Shown: in pieces, positions 38,201 to 48,388 of the stretch
Layout: every line of letters starts with the position of its first letter
How positions within the stretch are numbered: the stretch's first letter is position 1
Source: Phoronis australis
Taxonomy: Eukaryota; Phoronida; Phoronidae
Length of the DNA: 64,000 bases
Assembly: GCA_002633005.1 (NCBI GenBank)
Contig: NMRA01000128.1
Location: 520,850-584,849, forward strand
Direction: 5' to 3'
Made by a program: the position numbers and the translations under genes
Notes under the pieces: generated by a model
The model's database searches: none
The model's input: only the letters and a program-made list of their open reading frames with translations
What the model was told of the DNA's origin: nothing

Positions 38201-38535
38201 GTTTTTTTATTCTGGATTTACCCCTGAAAATAACTCTATGTACAATTTTATTGTACATGGTATGTAGTAGTATGCAGTTCAGCTGTAATGTAAAAGGAAA
38301 ATGCCAATATTCAGGTTTAGTGCATAATTTATATAATATTCAGGTTTAGTGCATAATTTATATTCGTGGAGAATTGGCTGTGGGTCTGTATTCAATTTTA
38401 ACAGTGTTTTTTTGTTGTATTTCAGGTGGTGAAATAAAAGAGCTTTCATTTTCGTATGATGCAAATTTGAAGTGTTTAGTTATACGTAAACCTGGAGTTA
38501 ACATGGCGGAAGACTGGATCATCACACTTGTTTAG
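17287..38535 (+). CDS. GANAB: Glucosidase II alpha subunit (ER GH31), 22 exons, complete
   Basis: Catalytic subunit of ER glucosidase II, which trims the two inner alpha-1,3-glucoses from N-glycans and feeds the calnexin cycle; it is retained by the beta subunit (PRKCSH). Exons: 17287-17303, 20415-20522, 22375-22623, 22787-22954, 24489-24549, 25185-25302, 26498-26594, 27051-27152, 27436-27514, 28104-28277, 28425-28486, 28722-28799, 29870-30072, 31042-31362, 32494-32654, 32949-33198, 33314-33393, 33892-33966, 34369-34482, 35393-35502, 36313-36410, 38426-38535. All phases join, giving 944 aa, the length of the common human form. A signal peptide ([20 protein letters not shown]) precedes the hallmark [19 protein letters not shown]. 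An acidic low-conservation insert follows (exons 5-6). The nucleophile is D543 in [10 protein letters not shown] (exon 14) and the acid/base is D619 in WTGDNTAEW (exon 15). The C-terminal beta domain ends in [11 protein letters not shown]. There is no KDEL. Exon 15 is partly duplicated by assembly. Confidence 0.97.
22095..22330. mobile_element. MITE with gggccY.ttccaagaaactgactta terminal inverted repeats
   Basis: The left end gggcctcttccaagaaaactgactta is mirrored by the right end, whose complement reads gggcccgttccaagaaactgacttaag. The interior is AT-rich and repeats cttaag-type words in both orientations. Length is 236 bp. It lies in GANAB intron 2, its right end 44 bp before exon 3. I see no clear target-site duplication. 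Confidence 0.7.
28665..28721 (+). repeat. GANAB: Tandemly duplicated splice-acceptor region before GANAB exon 12
   Basis: tgtctaatatgtattgactttcagagttta is followed about 50 bp later by tgtctaatatttattgatgtactttcagagttgac. Only the second copy leads into the conserved exon 12 reading frame ([20 protein letters not shown]), so the first AG is a decoy. Confidence 0.6.
31544..31945 (+). repeat. First (SINE-free) copy of an allelic duplication, ending in exon 15 fragment
   Basis: This 402-bp segment is repeated almost base for base at 31947-32602, apart from the SINE insertion and at least two substitutions. Bases 31837-31945 duplicate the 5' part of GANAB exon 15 and stop abruptly at gacgt followed by N, with no donor site. 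This copy is best read as the other haplotype left beside the first by the assembler. Confidence 0.85.
31946..31946. other. Single N: assembly join
   Basis: The only ambiguous base I found in the window sits exactly between the two copies of the duplicated GANAB segment. Confidence 0.95.
31947..32602 (+). repeat. Second (SINE-bearing) copy of the allelic duplication
   Basis: 656 bp, against 402 bp in the first copy. The 254-bp excess equals the 240-bp SINE plus one 14-bp target-site duplication. It continues without break into the rest of exon 15 and its donor at 32655, so this copy is the functional one. Confidence 0.85.
32142..32381 (-). mobile_element. tRNA-derived SINE with 14-bp target-site duplication
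   Basis: Flanked by ttggataatgtata at 32128-32141 and 32382-32395. Read on the minus strand, the right end is a tRNA-like head: box A-like TGGCCTGGTTGACAAG, then box B GGTTCAAGTCC (plus 32315-32325). The other end has a T-rich tail on that strand. Just inside the tail is a perfect 10-bp-stem hairpin (gtctgataca/tgtatcagac, 32163-32185). The first haplotype copy shows the empty site. Confidence 0.85.
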
Positions 38536-38660
38536 TGGTTCATTTTTTGATATCAACTTCATTGAGATATTTGTTAGAATTTGTATACAGTAGAACAATT
38601 CGGCTCACCACATCAATAAATCATCTCAATCCTGTGAGACTTTCTTGTAACTATGGTAAC
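38536..38660 (+). terminator. GANAB: GANAB 3'UTR and first polyA signal
   Basis: AATAAA at 38615-38620 lies about 80 bp after the TAG stop at 38533-38535. Later AATAAA signals, for example at 40810-40815, could give a longer 3'UTR. Confidence 0.45.
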
Positions 38661-41640
38661 TGGACATATGAGAACCATAACTCATATTATACCCCGCCAT
38701 AAAGCAGAATGACTTCATTTCCATGCTGTTTATCTACTGTATATTCTTGCTCCAAATTGTCTATTCCTAAAAGTTACAGTGTGTCACTACATCCCAGACT
38801 GTGCAGTACAACTATCTCTCCTACAAGATCAGGGCAGCGTTCAGTTGACCCAAGACACTAGCAAGAAAGCTAGTGCAATCACATGCTTCTGCTGTAATGC
38901 ATAGTGATATCTCACGACTTGCGTGAAATTGAGCTTTCATGAGTTTCTTTTGTCTAAGGACCGCAGCCCAGATTGTCGGTCTCATGTGAATGGCCACTTG
39001 TCTCCGCATTTCCAAAATCTCTCATTGAGAAATGACATAACGAATTTGTTTGTTATTTTTCTTGCTATTTTGTTGGTTACACTATATTCAACTGGTCACA
39101 ATCTTAAGTCTGGAAGAAGTGCTATTTTTGATATGTACCTAAAAATAACTTGGCTGTGTATTTTGTTTTTGTTGCTGATCCATCATCTTATTGTGTATAA
39201 GTAGATCCTCTGTGACGGATTGTTCCAAGTGACACTACTACTATGTAACTGCAGCCAGAATAGTGTTGGTGCACTAACTACACAGTGTTCTGTGCGCTCA
39301 TCTTCACCTCTTCACCTTGCTGTTTCTGTCAGTGATGTGTGTACAGCCCTTGTCTCAGAGTCCTTACCTAGTCCTTACACATTACTTGTACAGTTAATCA
39401 TGTTAATGATGATGTCTAGAGTTTTGTGTCCATTATCAAAAAACTGACAAAGTAGATAAAGATAACTTTTGAACAAAAGGTGCTGTCTAGCATCCCTGTC
39501 CTTTACCACCACAAGTCATCAACAGTTCTTATCTTCATCAATAGATGGCACACCTGGTGGTAAATTGATGTTGATAATCTGGTATTTATTGAGCTCTGAC
39601 ATCTGGTTCTTGACTGGTGGAGCACATAAAGCATGCGCTTACTACACCAGGCTCAGTCTTAATAGTCTGGATTTGTGAATTGATACCAAATTGCTTTCCA
39701 ATATGGACATCGCAAGTCAGCATTTGTTTGCCAAAAAGTGTCATTTCACTTTGTCAATCATGTGAATATTTGTATAATCCTGTCAAATTATTTTAAATGT
39801 GCTGCTGTTCATATAAGACCTGTACAGTGCTGCTACTTAAGTATGTTCGGAAGAGTTAAGATTATTGTGCAATTTTTCTTATGATGTCTGTATGGCCTCG
39901 TCATGTTGGGTTTATCCTTGCCTTCACCTGCAATACTGCTCCTTTTTCTTAGTTTTTGTGGGGTCTCTTTAAGGTTAATAATGGTTGGTTGTTGTGTTGT
40001 AGTTTTTTATTTACATTGTTTCTCTGTATCAGTAACAAGTTGCTCACATTGAAAAAAGCCTGTGTTCTCATTTAGTAGTGTTATGTCACTGCTGGTTGAG
40101 GTACACAGTGGCGGTTTGTTATGAGCACTGTGTGTGCAAGAGATCACATGCACAACAGTGACTCCTATTGTTCACTCGCGCATTACTGTGCTGTAAAAGT
40201 TCTTTGATTTTAATCACAGTTTAATGGTTCCTTGATTTTTGTTGGTTTGGTCTAGAAACTGATTTTTTCCTGAAACGTTGTGGATCCTGAATTATAGATT
40301 AAATGAATTAAGCATTTTTACCTTATTATTCGTGGTAAATGTTTTCTTGTGCAAGTTGATTTCGTATATTATGTTTGAGGGGGAAAGTTTTATCTTCCAG
40401 CTTTTTCATACACCTACTGAAAATGTTGACCAAAATGTCTGATTGGCGCTATTGTAGCCTGATGAATGATTGAGAAATGGGCCACTGACAGTCAAACTTG
40501 AGAAATGGGCCACTGACAGTCAAACTTTCTCAATGTCAATGCAAAGGCACCCGTTGTGTAAACTGTTATTTAAGGGATGTGATTCCATTTAGCGTCCCTT
40601 CTCAAGTGGCCACTGGTGCATTGGTTTTGACGGCTGATATTCGAGCCCGTGCGTTTCAGTCCTTGTAAACTACGAGTTCATGTGTGTCAGTTCGCTCCTG
40701 GAAGATAAACTCGTTGGAAGATTTGTTAGACAATCGGGTAGATGCTGATTGAACGTTATAGTATTGGAAGACGACGAGGGCAGTAGTTCCATTCCATTTG
40801 TGTTTAAGAAATAAAGTGGTCTTGAATATATATGTACACTGTCTTTGACTTGTGTTTGGCAAATTTGGGCACCTGTCAGATTTAGCGCGTCCGCAAGGTT
40901 ATTTTGCTAACCTACGTGTTCGTCATTGTATGGCGACTGTAACCACCGATTCTATTGTTATGTCTCTCTGTGGAAGTTGGAACTGTTATGAATGTATTGA
41001 AATGACACAATTAAAAAAATACTGTGCAACTGACACCGTCCATACAACTGAGTAGAATTACGTGATGCCAGACTTCCTGGTATGGCATTTATGCCCATAA
41101 GAGAACACAACCGAGCAAAATGACGGAAGTGAACTATTTTCGCGCAGACTTGTATACTTCGTATGAGTAAGATAATACACGCTTGTGTTGGTGGAGTAAA
41201 TTATGATAGGGTGACCATCAACAAAGAAAAATGTCGTTTTGTGAATCCGCCCGAAAATTGACTGGTCCTGTCGCATTGTCGTCACATAACTCAGGATCAA
41301 GTTTCATTTAAATCTGACCATCGCTTCTCTACTGAGATAGCATCCAGAAACGCTATTTCCCAAATAAACTGAAAAGTTCTGGCTTCGGCTGGGTGCGAGG
41401 CAGATTGAAAAGTAGCAAATTTCAAGGTCCGACCTGTGGTTTACGAGATATCGAACAGAAAACGGAACATGAGTTTCATGAATTGGTCATAGCACCATTG
41501 TAAATTGTGGTTAGAATTTTCTCGTCTGCAACCGGGAAGGTCACTCATATTGACAAGGTGCCGCAGGCATGTACCAACATTTCGGGTAGGCGGTACTTTT
41601 TAAGCAATAAGTTTTGAGGGACCCGCACGGGGTCCAATAG
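38661..41640. other. Gene-poor stretch 3' of GANAB
   Basis: No exon with convincing splice borders or homology is seen. It contains a two-copy direct repeat of about 29 bp at roughly 40470-40527 (gagaaatgggccactgacagtcaaactt). Part may be alternative GANAB 3'UTR. Confidence 0.4.
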
Positions 41641-41659
41641 GCCCCTAAATATGAATTTC

Positions 41660-41757
41660 GCCTCCGCAAAAGGGGTGGAGCAGAAACAAATACCCTGCAA
41701 AAGCCGGGGGTGAGGCAGAAAAATCTACCTCGCAAAAGGGGGAGGGGTGGGAATTAG
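41660..41757. repeat. Minisatellite, about 33-bp unit, three copies
   Basis: Three units of the type ctgcaaaagccgggggtgaggcagaaaaatcta begin at about 41663, 41695 and 41728, with substitutions between units. Confidence 0.6.
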
Positions 41758-41998
41758 CAGACCTCAGTGATGCCCGGAATAGGGGGTCTCTGAGCAATTT
41801 TTGTTCACTACACGCCTTCGGGTACCTTGTCAGTGAGTGACTCCCCGGCCTTTGCACACATAAGCGCTCATACCACGCCAGAGCAGTCGAACTTAGTGCT
41901 TTATTGACCTCATTGCTTTAGTGGTAAACTGGTGCTTCACCGTGACAAGCCAAATGTAGAGCATGCCTTGATCTCAAGCTTGGGGCTACTAAACATTG

Positions 41999-42238
41999 CA
42001 GTGGCAGATCTACGATTTCAGCAAGGGGGGGTTTAGGATTCGAGAGAATCCGAGGCGCGTAGCGCCGAGGAGAAGGAAGGTCGCGAGAGGGTTTCCCTCC
42101 TCCCGTGTAAGATTTTTTGGGATTTTTAGTAACTAATTTCGTTTTTCTGGCGATTTTTTTCCAGTTTTTATTTTTGATCCTGTCCCGAGGGGAGGGTTTA
42201 AACCCCCTGAACCCCCCCCCCTGTAGATCCGCCTCTGC
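41999..42238. mobile_element. Non-autonomous DNA element, cagtggcRgatctac TIRs, 5-bp TSD
   Basis: The left terminus cagtggcagatctac matches the complement of the right terminus gtagatccgcctctg at 13 of 15 bases. The flanks carry cattg on both sides, suggesting a 5-bp target-site duplication. The interior has G-rich and C-rich tracts near the ends. Relatives are at 54861, 57400, 58879 and 61413. There is no coding capacity. Confidence 0.75.
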
Positions 42239-42394
42239 ATTGTTTAGTGGTGCGAGGTTGCGCGGAGTCAAGCAAAAATGCAATTTTAAGTCAGTCTTTT
42301 AAGAACTCAAGTTCTCTTTAATTTGACTGAATTAGTTACCAATTTCGCAATGGTTGGAGGTCTAGCTTACCCACAGTTCGTTTGTGACGGATGA

Positions 42395-42462
42395 CATGGG
42401 CGGCGTACCATATGTAGGGCGCTGGGGTGAGAGCCCCACTTTTTCCGTGCTGCGCCGCCCAT
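42395..42462. repeat. Hairpin repeat, second copy (atgggcggcg...cgccgcccat)
   Basis: Inverted arms catgggcggcg and cgccgcccat enclose taccatatgtagggcgctggggtgagagcc...ccgtgctg. It matches the copy at 8207-8273 in arms and interior. Confidence 0.65.
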
Positions 42463-42532
42463 ATATCTCATGAGGCGGGTTACAAAAAAGAAAATATACA
42501 TCTTCAGTATTGTGTTAGACGTCGGGCATTCT

Positions 42533-42569
42533 CTTCTGTAGAAAAAGCTCGGAGCTTTTTCTACAGAAG
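42533..42569. repeat. Perfect 37-bp palindrome (18-bp arms, 1-base centre)
   Basis: cttctgtagaaaaagctc is followed by g and then its exact complement gagctttttctacagaag. Confidence 0.9.
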
Positions 42570-43169
42570 ATCGCAGCATGCCTAACGGTTTCCCGTCAAG
42601 TCGTTATACCATGCAGAGAACATGACCAAAATATGGCGAATTGAAAGGGATAAACTGCTTCCAACATATTCCACGCCTCACTGAAAAACTGAAGATATAT
42701 TTATGCAAACAATTGTATATATGTGTAGAACACGTACGTTTGGCTACACTTTTCTCGACGCGAGATAGCCATTGAACTCTACCGCCGTACTTCAATGGCC
42801 CGTTCAGGCTTGTACTGTAGGCTTTCCAGGTGAAATGACTCGCAACTTTACATTTTGTTCATGGAGTTTTCGACTCAGTGGAAGAAAGGCGGGAAAGTCT
42901 ATGATATGTGCACTGCAAGGCAAAACGTCGTGACTAATGTAGGCCCTATAGTGCCTCCAAAGGGCTTGAACACCTAGTTGATAAGTTTTACGCTAACATG
43001 AGTGAAACGAACCTAGAGTGGTGGAGATGAAACAACATCCCACGAGACTTTATTCCGTGTATCGACCACGAACGTAATAAGGTCGCTTCGAACTCCTAGT
43101 TTCGTTACTTTTTTCGGCAGAATTTTAGAATACTTCCCCAAGCTGTTCACGAGGTGCATCAAAGCCTTT

Positions 43170-43310
43170 CACTCTCACTACTTAAAGATAACAATGTTAA
43201 ATGTAATTATTTATTACGTGAAGAGATACCCGATGAAAACAACGGTAATAGTGCATTGAACTTGCAACATTTTATTGAAATAATTAATAGTATAACCATG
43301 TGGTTACAAA
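43170..43310 (+). repeat. Dispersed repeat, copy 2
   Basis: Aligns with 775-915 over about 130 bp. The shared block is gatgaaaacaacgg.aa..gtgcattgaactt. A 102-codon open frame crosses it but carries no recognisable domain. Confidence 0.5.
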
Positions 43311-43740
43311 TCCATACATACGATCACATTTTACCAACTGTCGTCTCAGATGGTTCCAAGACAGTTGAACGAACCCTGCCATGTGCTTTACGTTATGTTT
43401 TCATTGGCTCTGCTTCATCTTATATACATTTGTTATTCAGAGCAAAGCGTAAAACAGTTTAGTTTGATTATATAGGAAAACGTTATGTTCCGAGGTTTTC
43501 AAACATAGGAATAATAGTGATCCATGCTCCTAAGTAATGGTTTTGCTGTGAAGCACAAAGTATAATGGACTTCGCAATACTAAACCCTCTGTATACCAGC
43601 CTTTCGTACGAAAACACTTTTGCCCCAACTTTAACACTTTAAACTATTTCGGGAAAGTTTGATGAGTGAGCCGTCAAGTGACGTTGAGTCGACATTGGCC
43701 TTCCTTGAACCTTCATGTCAGCTAAGAGTCCCGTGAGTGC

Positions 43741-43742
43741 AG

Positions 43743-43827
<85 letters not shown>

Positions 43828-43890
43828 GTATATGCATATGCATATGCATATGCATATGTATATGTATATGTATATGTATATATATATACC
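43741..43890. repeat. (TA)n microsatellite with TATG/CATA variants
   Basis: About 80 bp of near-pure TA alternation, then tatgta and catatg variants. Apparent ORFs of Tyr-Ile or Met-Tyr repeats on both strands are artefacts of this tract. Confidence 0.95.
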
Positions 43891-44156
43891 ACAGGGCCGT
43901 ATTGCACGCAACTTATTCAACGCGTATGGGATGACATATCACAAATAAGGAATAGACGGTGATTATTATTCACTTAACATACATTTAACTGACATAGGAA
44001 GTCAATGGTATAAAATATACTTCAATTAATAAATTAACAAATAAATTGGACACCCCATTAAAAATAAATAATGTAGTGCTTCATATCTACCCTCCACAGA
44101 GTACATCATGATAAGCAAACTGTTGATGTGTTAGTGATAACTGACATATCTTTCCG

Positions 44157-44217
44157 TGTATGTGTGTGTTTGTGTGTGTACGTGCGTGCGTGTGTGTGCG
44201 TGTGTGTGCGTGTGTGC
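44157..44217. repeat. (TG)n microsatellite
   Basis: tgtatgtgtgtgtttgtgtgtg followed by cgtg/tgtgcg variants, about 60 bp of purine-pyrimidine alternation. Confidence 0.9.
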
Positions 44218-44919
44218 AAAAATGAGTACGGTAGTGCTTCTGTTAATAATGTGTATGGTTATTGACGGTGGCCGGACATAGTAGCAGGAAACGCAGCCGA
44301 ATCATTAGCAAATGAGTATTTAAAAATTTCATCATTTTCAGGGGGGCTCGTTCGAACGAAGTAGGCAAAAAGGTCCACCTCAGAGAAACAAAAACCTACG
44401 AAAAATAAAAAATAATTTAACTAAAATAGCGATGATACTTTCGGGCCACCGAAAGTGAACGTACTCCGTGAATCTTACTAAAAGTTCCACATTCTCTAGC
44501 AAATGTGTGGGTGTTTATCTTATCTAGAACTGAAGTGGTTATAATATTTTCATTGATAGTTCTAGGAATGTAAAAATGTAAACAGTGAGTTGCCGTGACT
44601 GATTTGAGGACTGTAGTAGTTAATGCGTTTTCTTTTAAACGGATATTGGCCTGGCAGAACTCTGAAGCTCATGTTGGCTTGAAGCCCTGAACTAATACAC
44701 TGCCGTGAGAAGCAACTAAAATTGCATGGCCTGATTTTTCAAAGCAATAACGACAGGTCGAAAGTGATAATTTCAACGAGTCTGTCCCATTGAACAATAA
44801 TCACAAAAGTGAGTTTTCGACCGCAAAAACGATACTTATATCCCTATCAACATCAATTGCAGTGTTAAGTCGCATACGTGTACTAAAGACGCTACTTACA
44901 TCTGAGTACCGTTGGTCAA

Positions 44920-45210
44920 ATGGGTGAACGTTACGCATGTAAATGACGTGAATAAATTAATTCTTGTTTGTGGCGTAAATTGATTATTGATGGCGTAAAT
45001 TAACTATTAGCGGGGTAAAGTAATTATTTGTGGCATAAATTAAAGTTCATTTACACACGTAAATAATGTACGTATGTAAATTACACACGTAAATAATGTA
45101 CGTATGTAAATTACGCACGTAAATAATTACTTAACGCCGTTAATAATTAATTTACGCCACTGATAACAATTAATTTAAGCACGTAATTGATGTGCGTGAC
45201 GTTCACCCAT
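44920..45210. mobile_element. 291-bp MITE with atgggtgaacg TIRs and 8-bp TSD
   Basis: The element starts atgggtgaacg and ends cgttcacccat, flanked by ttggtcaa at 44912-44919 and 45211-45218. An 8-bp duplication is typical of hAT-type insertion. Both halves are filled with ggcgtaaatt(a) words in opposite orientation, and the centre holds a short tandem repeat of acacgtaaataatgtacgtatgtaaatt. Confidence 0.85.
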
Positions 45211-45522
45211 TTGGTCAATGACGAAGTGAGTGCTGAAGCTTAACTGGAATAACTTTCTGACTGTTGCCAGGGCACTTACCAAAAACCATGACATTTAGCG
45301 ATCGGACTATTATTGTATAGGATAGACATTTTGAAGTATATGAAATCAAAGCCGCCGACTTTACCAAATAAGTACACCTAAAATACTCTGGCACGTATTT
45401 GTGGGGTATAGCTCCGTCTTCGCAGCGTTTACTGCGACCGCGAAGGTTCATCCGCTCCAGGCTGATCTCCTAAAATCACGATTATTCTCACCAATCTTAG
45501 TTCCTACTGTTGTCACACTTTT

Positions 45523-45658
45523 ACATTCCATATCTCTCAAGTATTTAAATCACGTCGTATTATTTTAAATTACTTATTCTTGTTAACTTTACATTCCATA
45601 TCTCTCAAGTATTTAAATCACGTCGTATTATTTTAAATTACTTATTCTTGTTGACTTT
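45523..45658 (+). repeat. Two exact 68-bp tandem copies
   Basis: acattccatatctctcaagtatttaaatcacg... begins at 45523 and at 45591 and is essentially identical in both units. A third copy breaks off after tttacatt. Confidence 0.85.
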
Positions 45659-46004
45659 ACATTTTTATCCTTCTTTTTCTTCAGAGAATTTTCTCTTCAT
45701 GCCTTTAGACATGTTCTCTTCATTATCAGTGTTGGTATGTTTGTCTTCACGCCTTGTTATTTTTGTCTCACTTTCATGTATTACCATTCTGTTTGTCTTA
45801 TTTATTTGTTTTCATGTCTCACCTTTACGGTCATTCATGCATCACGATCGTGTATAGCCCAAAAACCGATCAGACATTCAACATTTCTAAATCATTGCAA
45901 GCCTGTAGCTACAGCAAGAAAAACATGTTCCTCTATTGCTAGCAGTCAATTAAGAGCGATGAGGGCAAGACTGGTACTGCCTTTTCAAATTGGTATATAG
46001 TTGG

Positions 46005-46215
46005 TGGCGGGAACTGCAAGGGACCCCTGCTATTCAACATGTTTATCAATGATATCTTCTATGCATTGCATGGCATATGTAACCTGTACAACTCTATGCA
46101 GAGGACGCTACAACTGTGTGCTGACCACGGCCTGGACAATGTAAGAAGGGACTTAGTATACTGTTGACGTATTGAAATGGTTTGAATTAAATCAAAAAAT
46201 TCCATCAGCATGTTG
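46005..46215 (+). pseudogene. Degenerate LINE reverse transcriptase fragment
   Basis: One frame reads GPLLFNMFINDIFYAL, a hallmark of non-LTR retrotransposon RT. After a frame shift the next block reads YAEDATTVC, a decayed form of the YADD catalytic motif. Further on comes LKWFELNQ, which fits the following RT block. Stops and shifts show it is dead. Family not determined. Confidence 0.65.
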
Positions 46216-48040
46216 ATGACCTATGTGCTGAGGCAGCCAACCATGTCTCAATATTGTATCGACTCCGTAGTCTTTTTGACCACTGAGGCAACAAAGTTAA
46301 AACTTTATCATGTTCTTGTTATATCGTAGTTTAAATTATTGTCCACTTATTAGGCAATTTAAGCTGTGTTTGTCGAGGCAGAAAAATGGAAAGGATTCAG
46401 TTTGTGTTTTTAAAATACCCGTAACAGTATTCAGCTTTGGTATAAACGGCAAACTCAGTTCTTTTGGTGACTCATAGAACGATGTGCCTTGCTTTAAAAG
46501 TTCTTTAACACGTCCACCATGTTGGCCCACTTGTATCCTCTAGAGGGGTTCGATGAGCGCCAATCATCTTATAAATTCTGGGGACAGAATTTCTAATCTG
46601 TCTCGAGATTTCTTACATCTACTTACGAGGTGTCTCCATGTGGAACAAATTTTGATGTTACAATGACAAGACAAAAATTAAATACGATGATCTCGACTTT
46701 TCTAAGAGAAGACTGTGAATGCCAGAACTGTACCCGGTGTTGTGTCATCTATTTTGCTTCATGTTGACAATCATTAGGGTTTTAACTGATTGTTTACATA
46801 TTACATATATTCTTCCTGTATGTACTCTCTTAAACCTCTCCGCAAGTAATACTCTACACATGTATTTTTCAGTATCCGTTACTAGCACCTGTGCTAATTT
46901 TTTCTTTTGTTGTATCTACCAACACCGATTAAAATACACGTTTAATTAAGAGTTAGTAATTACTAACTTGTTAGCTAGGTTTGGAGCTTACGCGCCTGCA
47001 TACTTGCTGCAATTGGTTTCATTGTTTCGCTAGCTTCAAGACGTTCAGTGAAACGCCAGTATCAAACAGAGAAGCCACGAGTATTTCTTCGCGTCATTTA
47101 TAGCTGGAAAAGATACCTCTTTCTGCTTATAGTTTTACTTTCGGACCGGATACTGCTTTGTGAGAACATGGCGGGTACGTTTCGACTACCACTTTGAAGA
47201 CCCATGCAAATTTCTAGTCTCTAATTGGCACGCATACGTTTCGGAGACAACAGAAACTCGGCTAGTTTCACGGCACATTATACTTCGTCTCAAGATGACG
47301 CCAAGCGCATGTTTATCAATGAATCTGATCGTGACCATGAAAAACAGATTTTGACGAAACTTGACACTGGGAAAAATATATTCAAAAACAAAGGGTCAAT
47401 TACTTATTAATTCTGGAGCAAGTTCAAAGATTGTAAAGTTGCGTTTTGTGACCGGGCCCTCTGCGCTAGTCCCGTGTGTACACTCATATACGATTAAAAT
47501 TTCGGTTGAGAAATATGAAAGCAACACTAGGGTTTATGTTTTTATTTAAAAAATCAAAATAGCACAGAAACATGTAAGTGTAACTCAGATTACCCGTTTC
47601 CTGTTGAACATGCCCTGTGAACACACATAGAAAACAGGTGTGTGAAGGGTGATACTTTAGGCTAATGAAAAATATCCAAAATACGTTCACAGCAACGAAA
47701 AACAATAAATCATAAAATAATATATACAGTAGATTCATTACACTAGATCAGACTTTTCATAATTTACATTAAATCAAAATATTGAACTCTAAGGCAAAAG
47801 GGCTTACTCATCTTTTAATTTCATTTAATCAAAACTAAAATTTTTACAAGCTCACCTTAAAAAGACCCTGACAAGAATCACTCGGAATTTTCAAACGCAT
47901 CAGTATTTCTGTTTAAAACCTGTGTCCTTACACATAACTTTTCGTTAGTGGCAGTATGCATATTAAATTTAAATGTTGTTTTTAATTTAATGCATTAGGC
48001 TACTGTCTTCATTATATACACTATATTCAATGTCTTCCAA
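46216..48040. other. Intergenic sequence between LINE relic and IkB 3' end
   Basis: No supported exon. A modest open frame at about 47225-47410 is charged and helix-like but has no ATG and no recognisable domain. Confidence 0.35.
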
Positions 48041-48388
48041 AGAAAGTTATTTATTAAGAGTTTTGTGTGAACTTACAACTTTTCTTAGAGTTTGTACAAG
48101 GCTATTAACATATTTACATTTTACATAGAAAAAATCAGTTCTCATGTAATGAATTACACTTGCAATTTTGATCTGCAGTGCACCTGTAGCCCTCATGTTA
48201 GTAGTGTCCTCTGTTGGCACTCCTTCGCAAGACACTGTCTTGATGCTCCTATTCCAATGACGCCATATTTGGCAGATCGAGACTGGCTTTCATGGGTTTT
48301 GTCATCGTAATGACAAGTGAGATGGCTTTGAGTCACATCAAAACCATGAAGGGTCTCCAAGAGAGACCATTCTTGGTTTTGATGCGAC
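48041..48388 (-). other. Probable 3'UTR of the IkB gene
   Basis: Minus-strand AATAAA (TTTATT on plus, about 48047) lies about 340 bp after the stop codon. Another lies near 47538. Confidence 0.4.

Noticed and set aside
43639-43948. Four open frames with Tyr-Ile or Met-Tyr repeats
   Set aside because: Products of the TA microsatellite.
45100-45660. Direct repeats with regular spacing that might suggest a CRISPR-like array
   Set aside because: Two to three adjoining copies without spacers, in an animal genome; they are ordinary tandem repeats and MITE interior.
47168-47410. atggcgggtacg start-like text and a charged open frame ending ...GKNIFKNKGSITY
   Set aside because: The ATG frame stops after nine codons; joining the parts needs an unsupported intron, and no domain is recognised.
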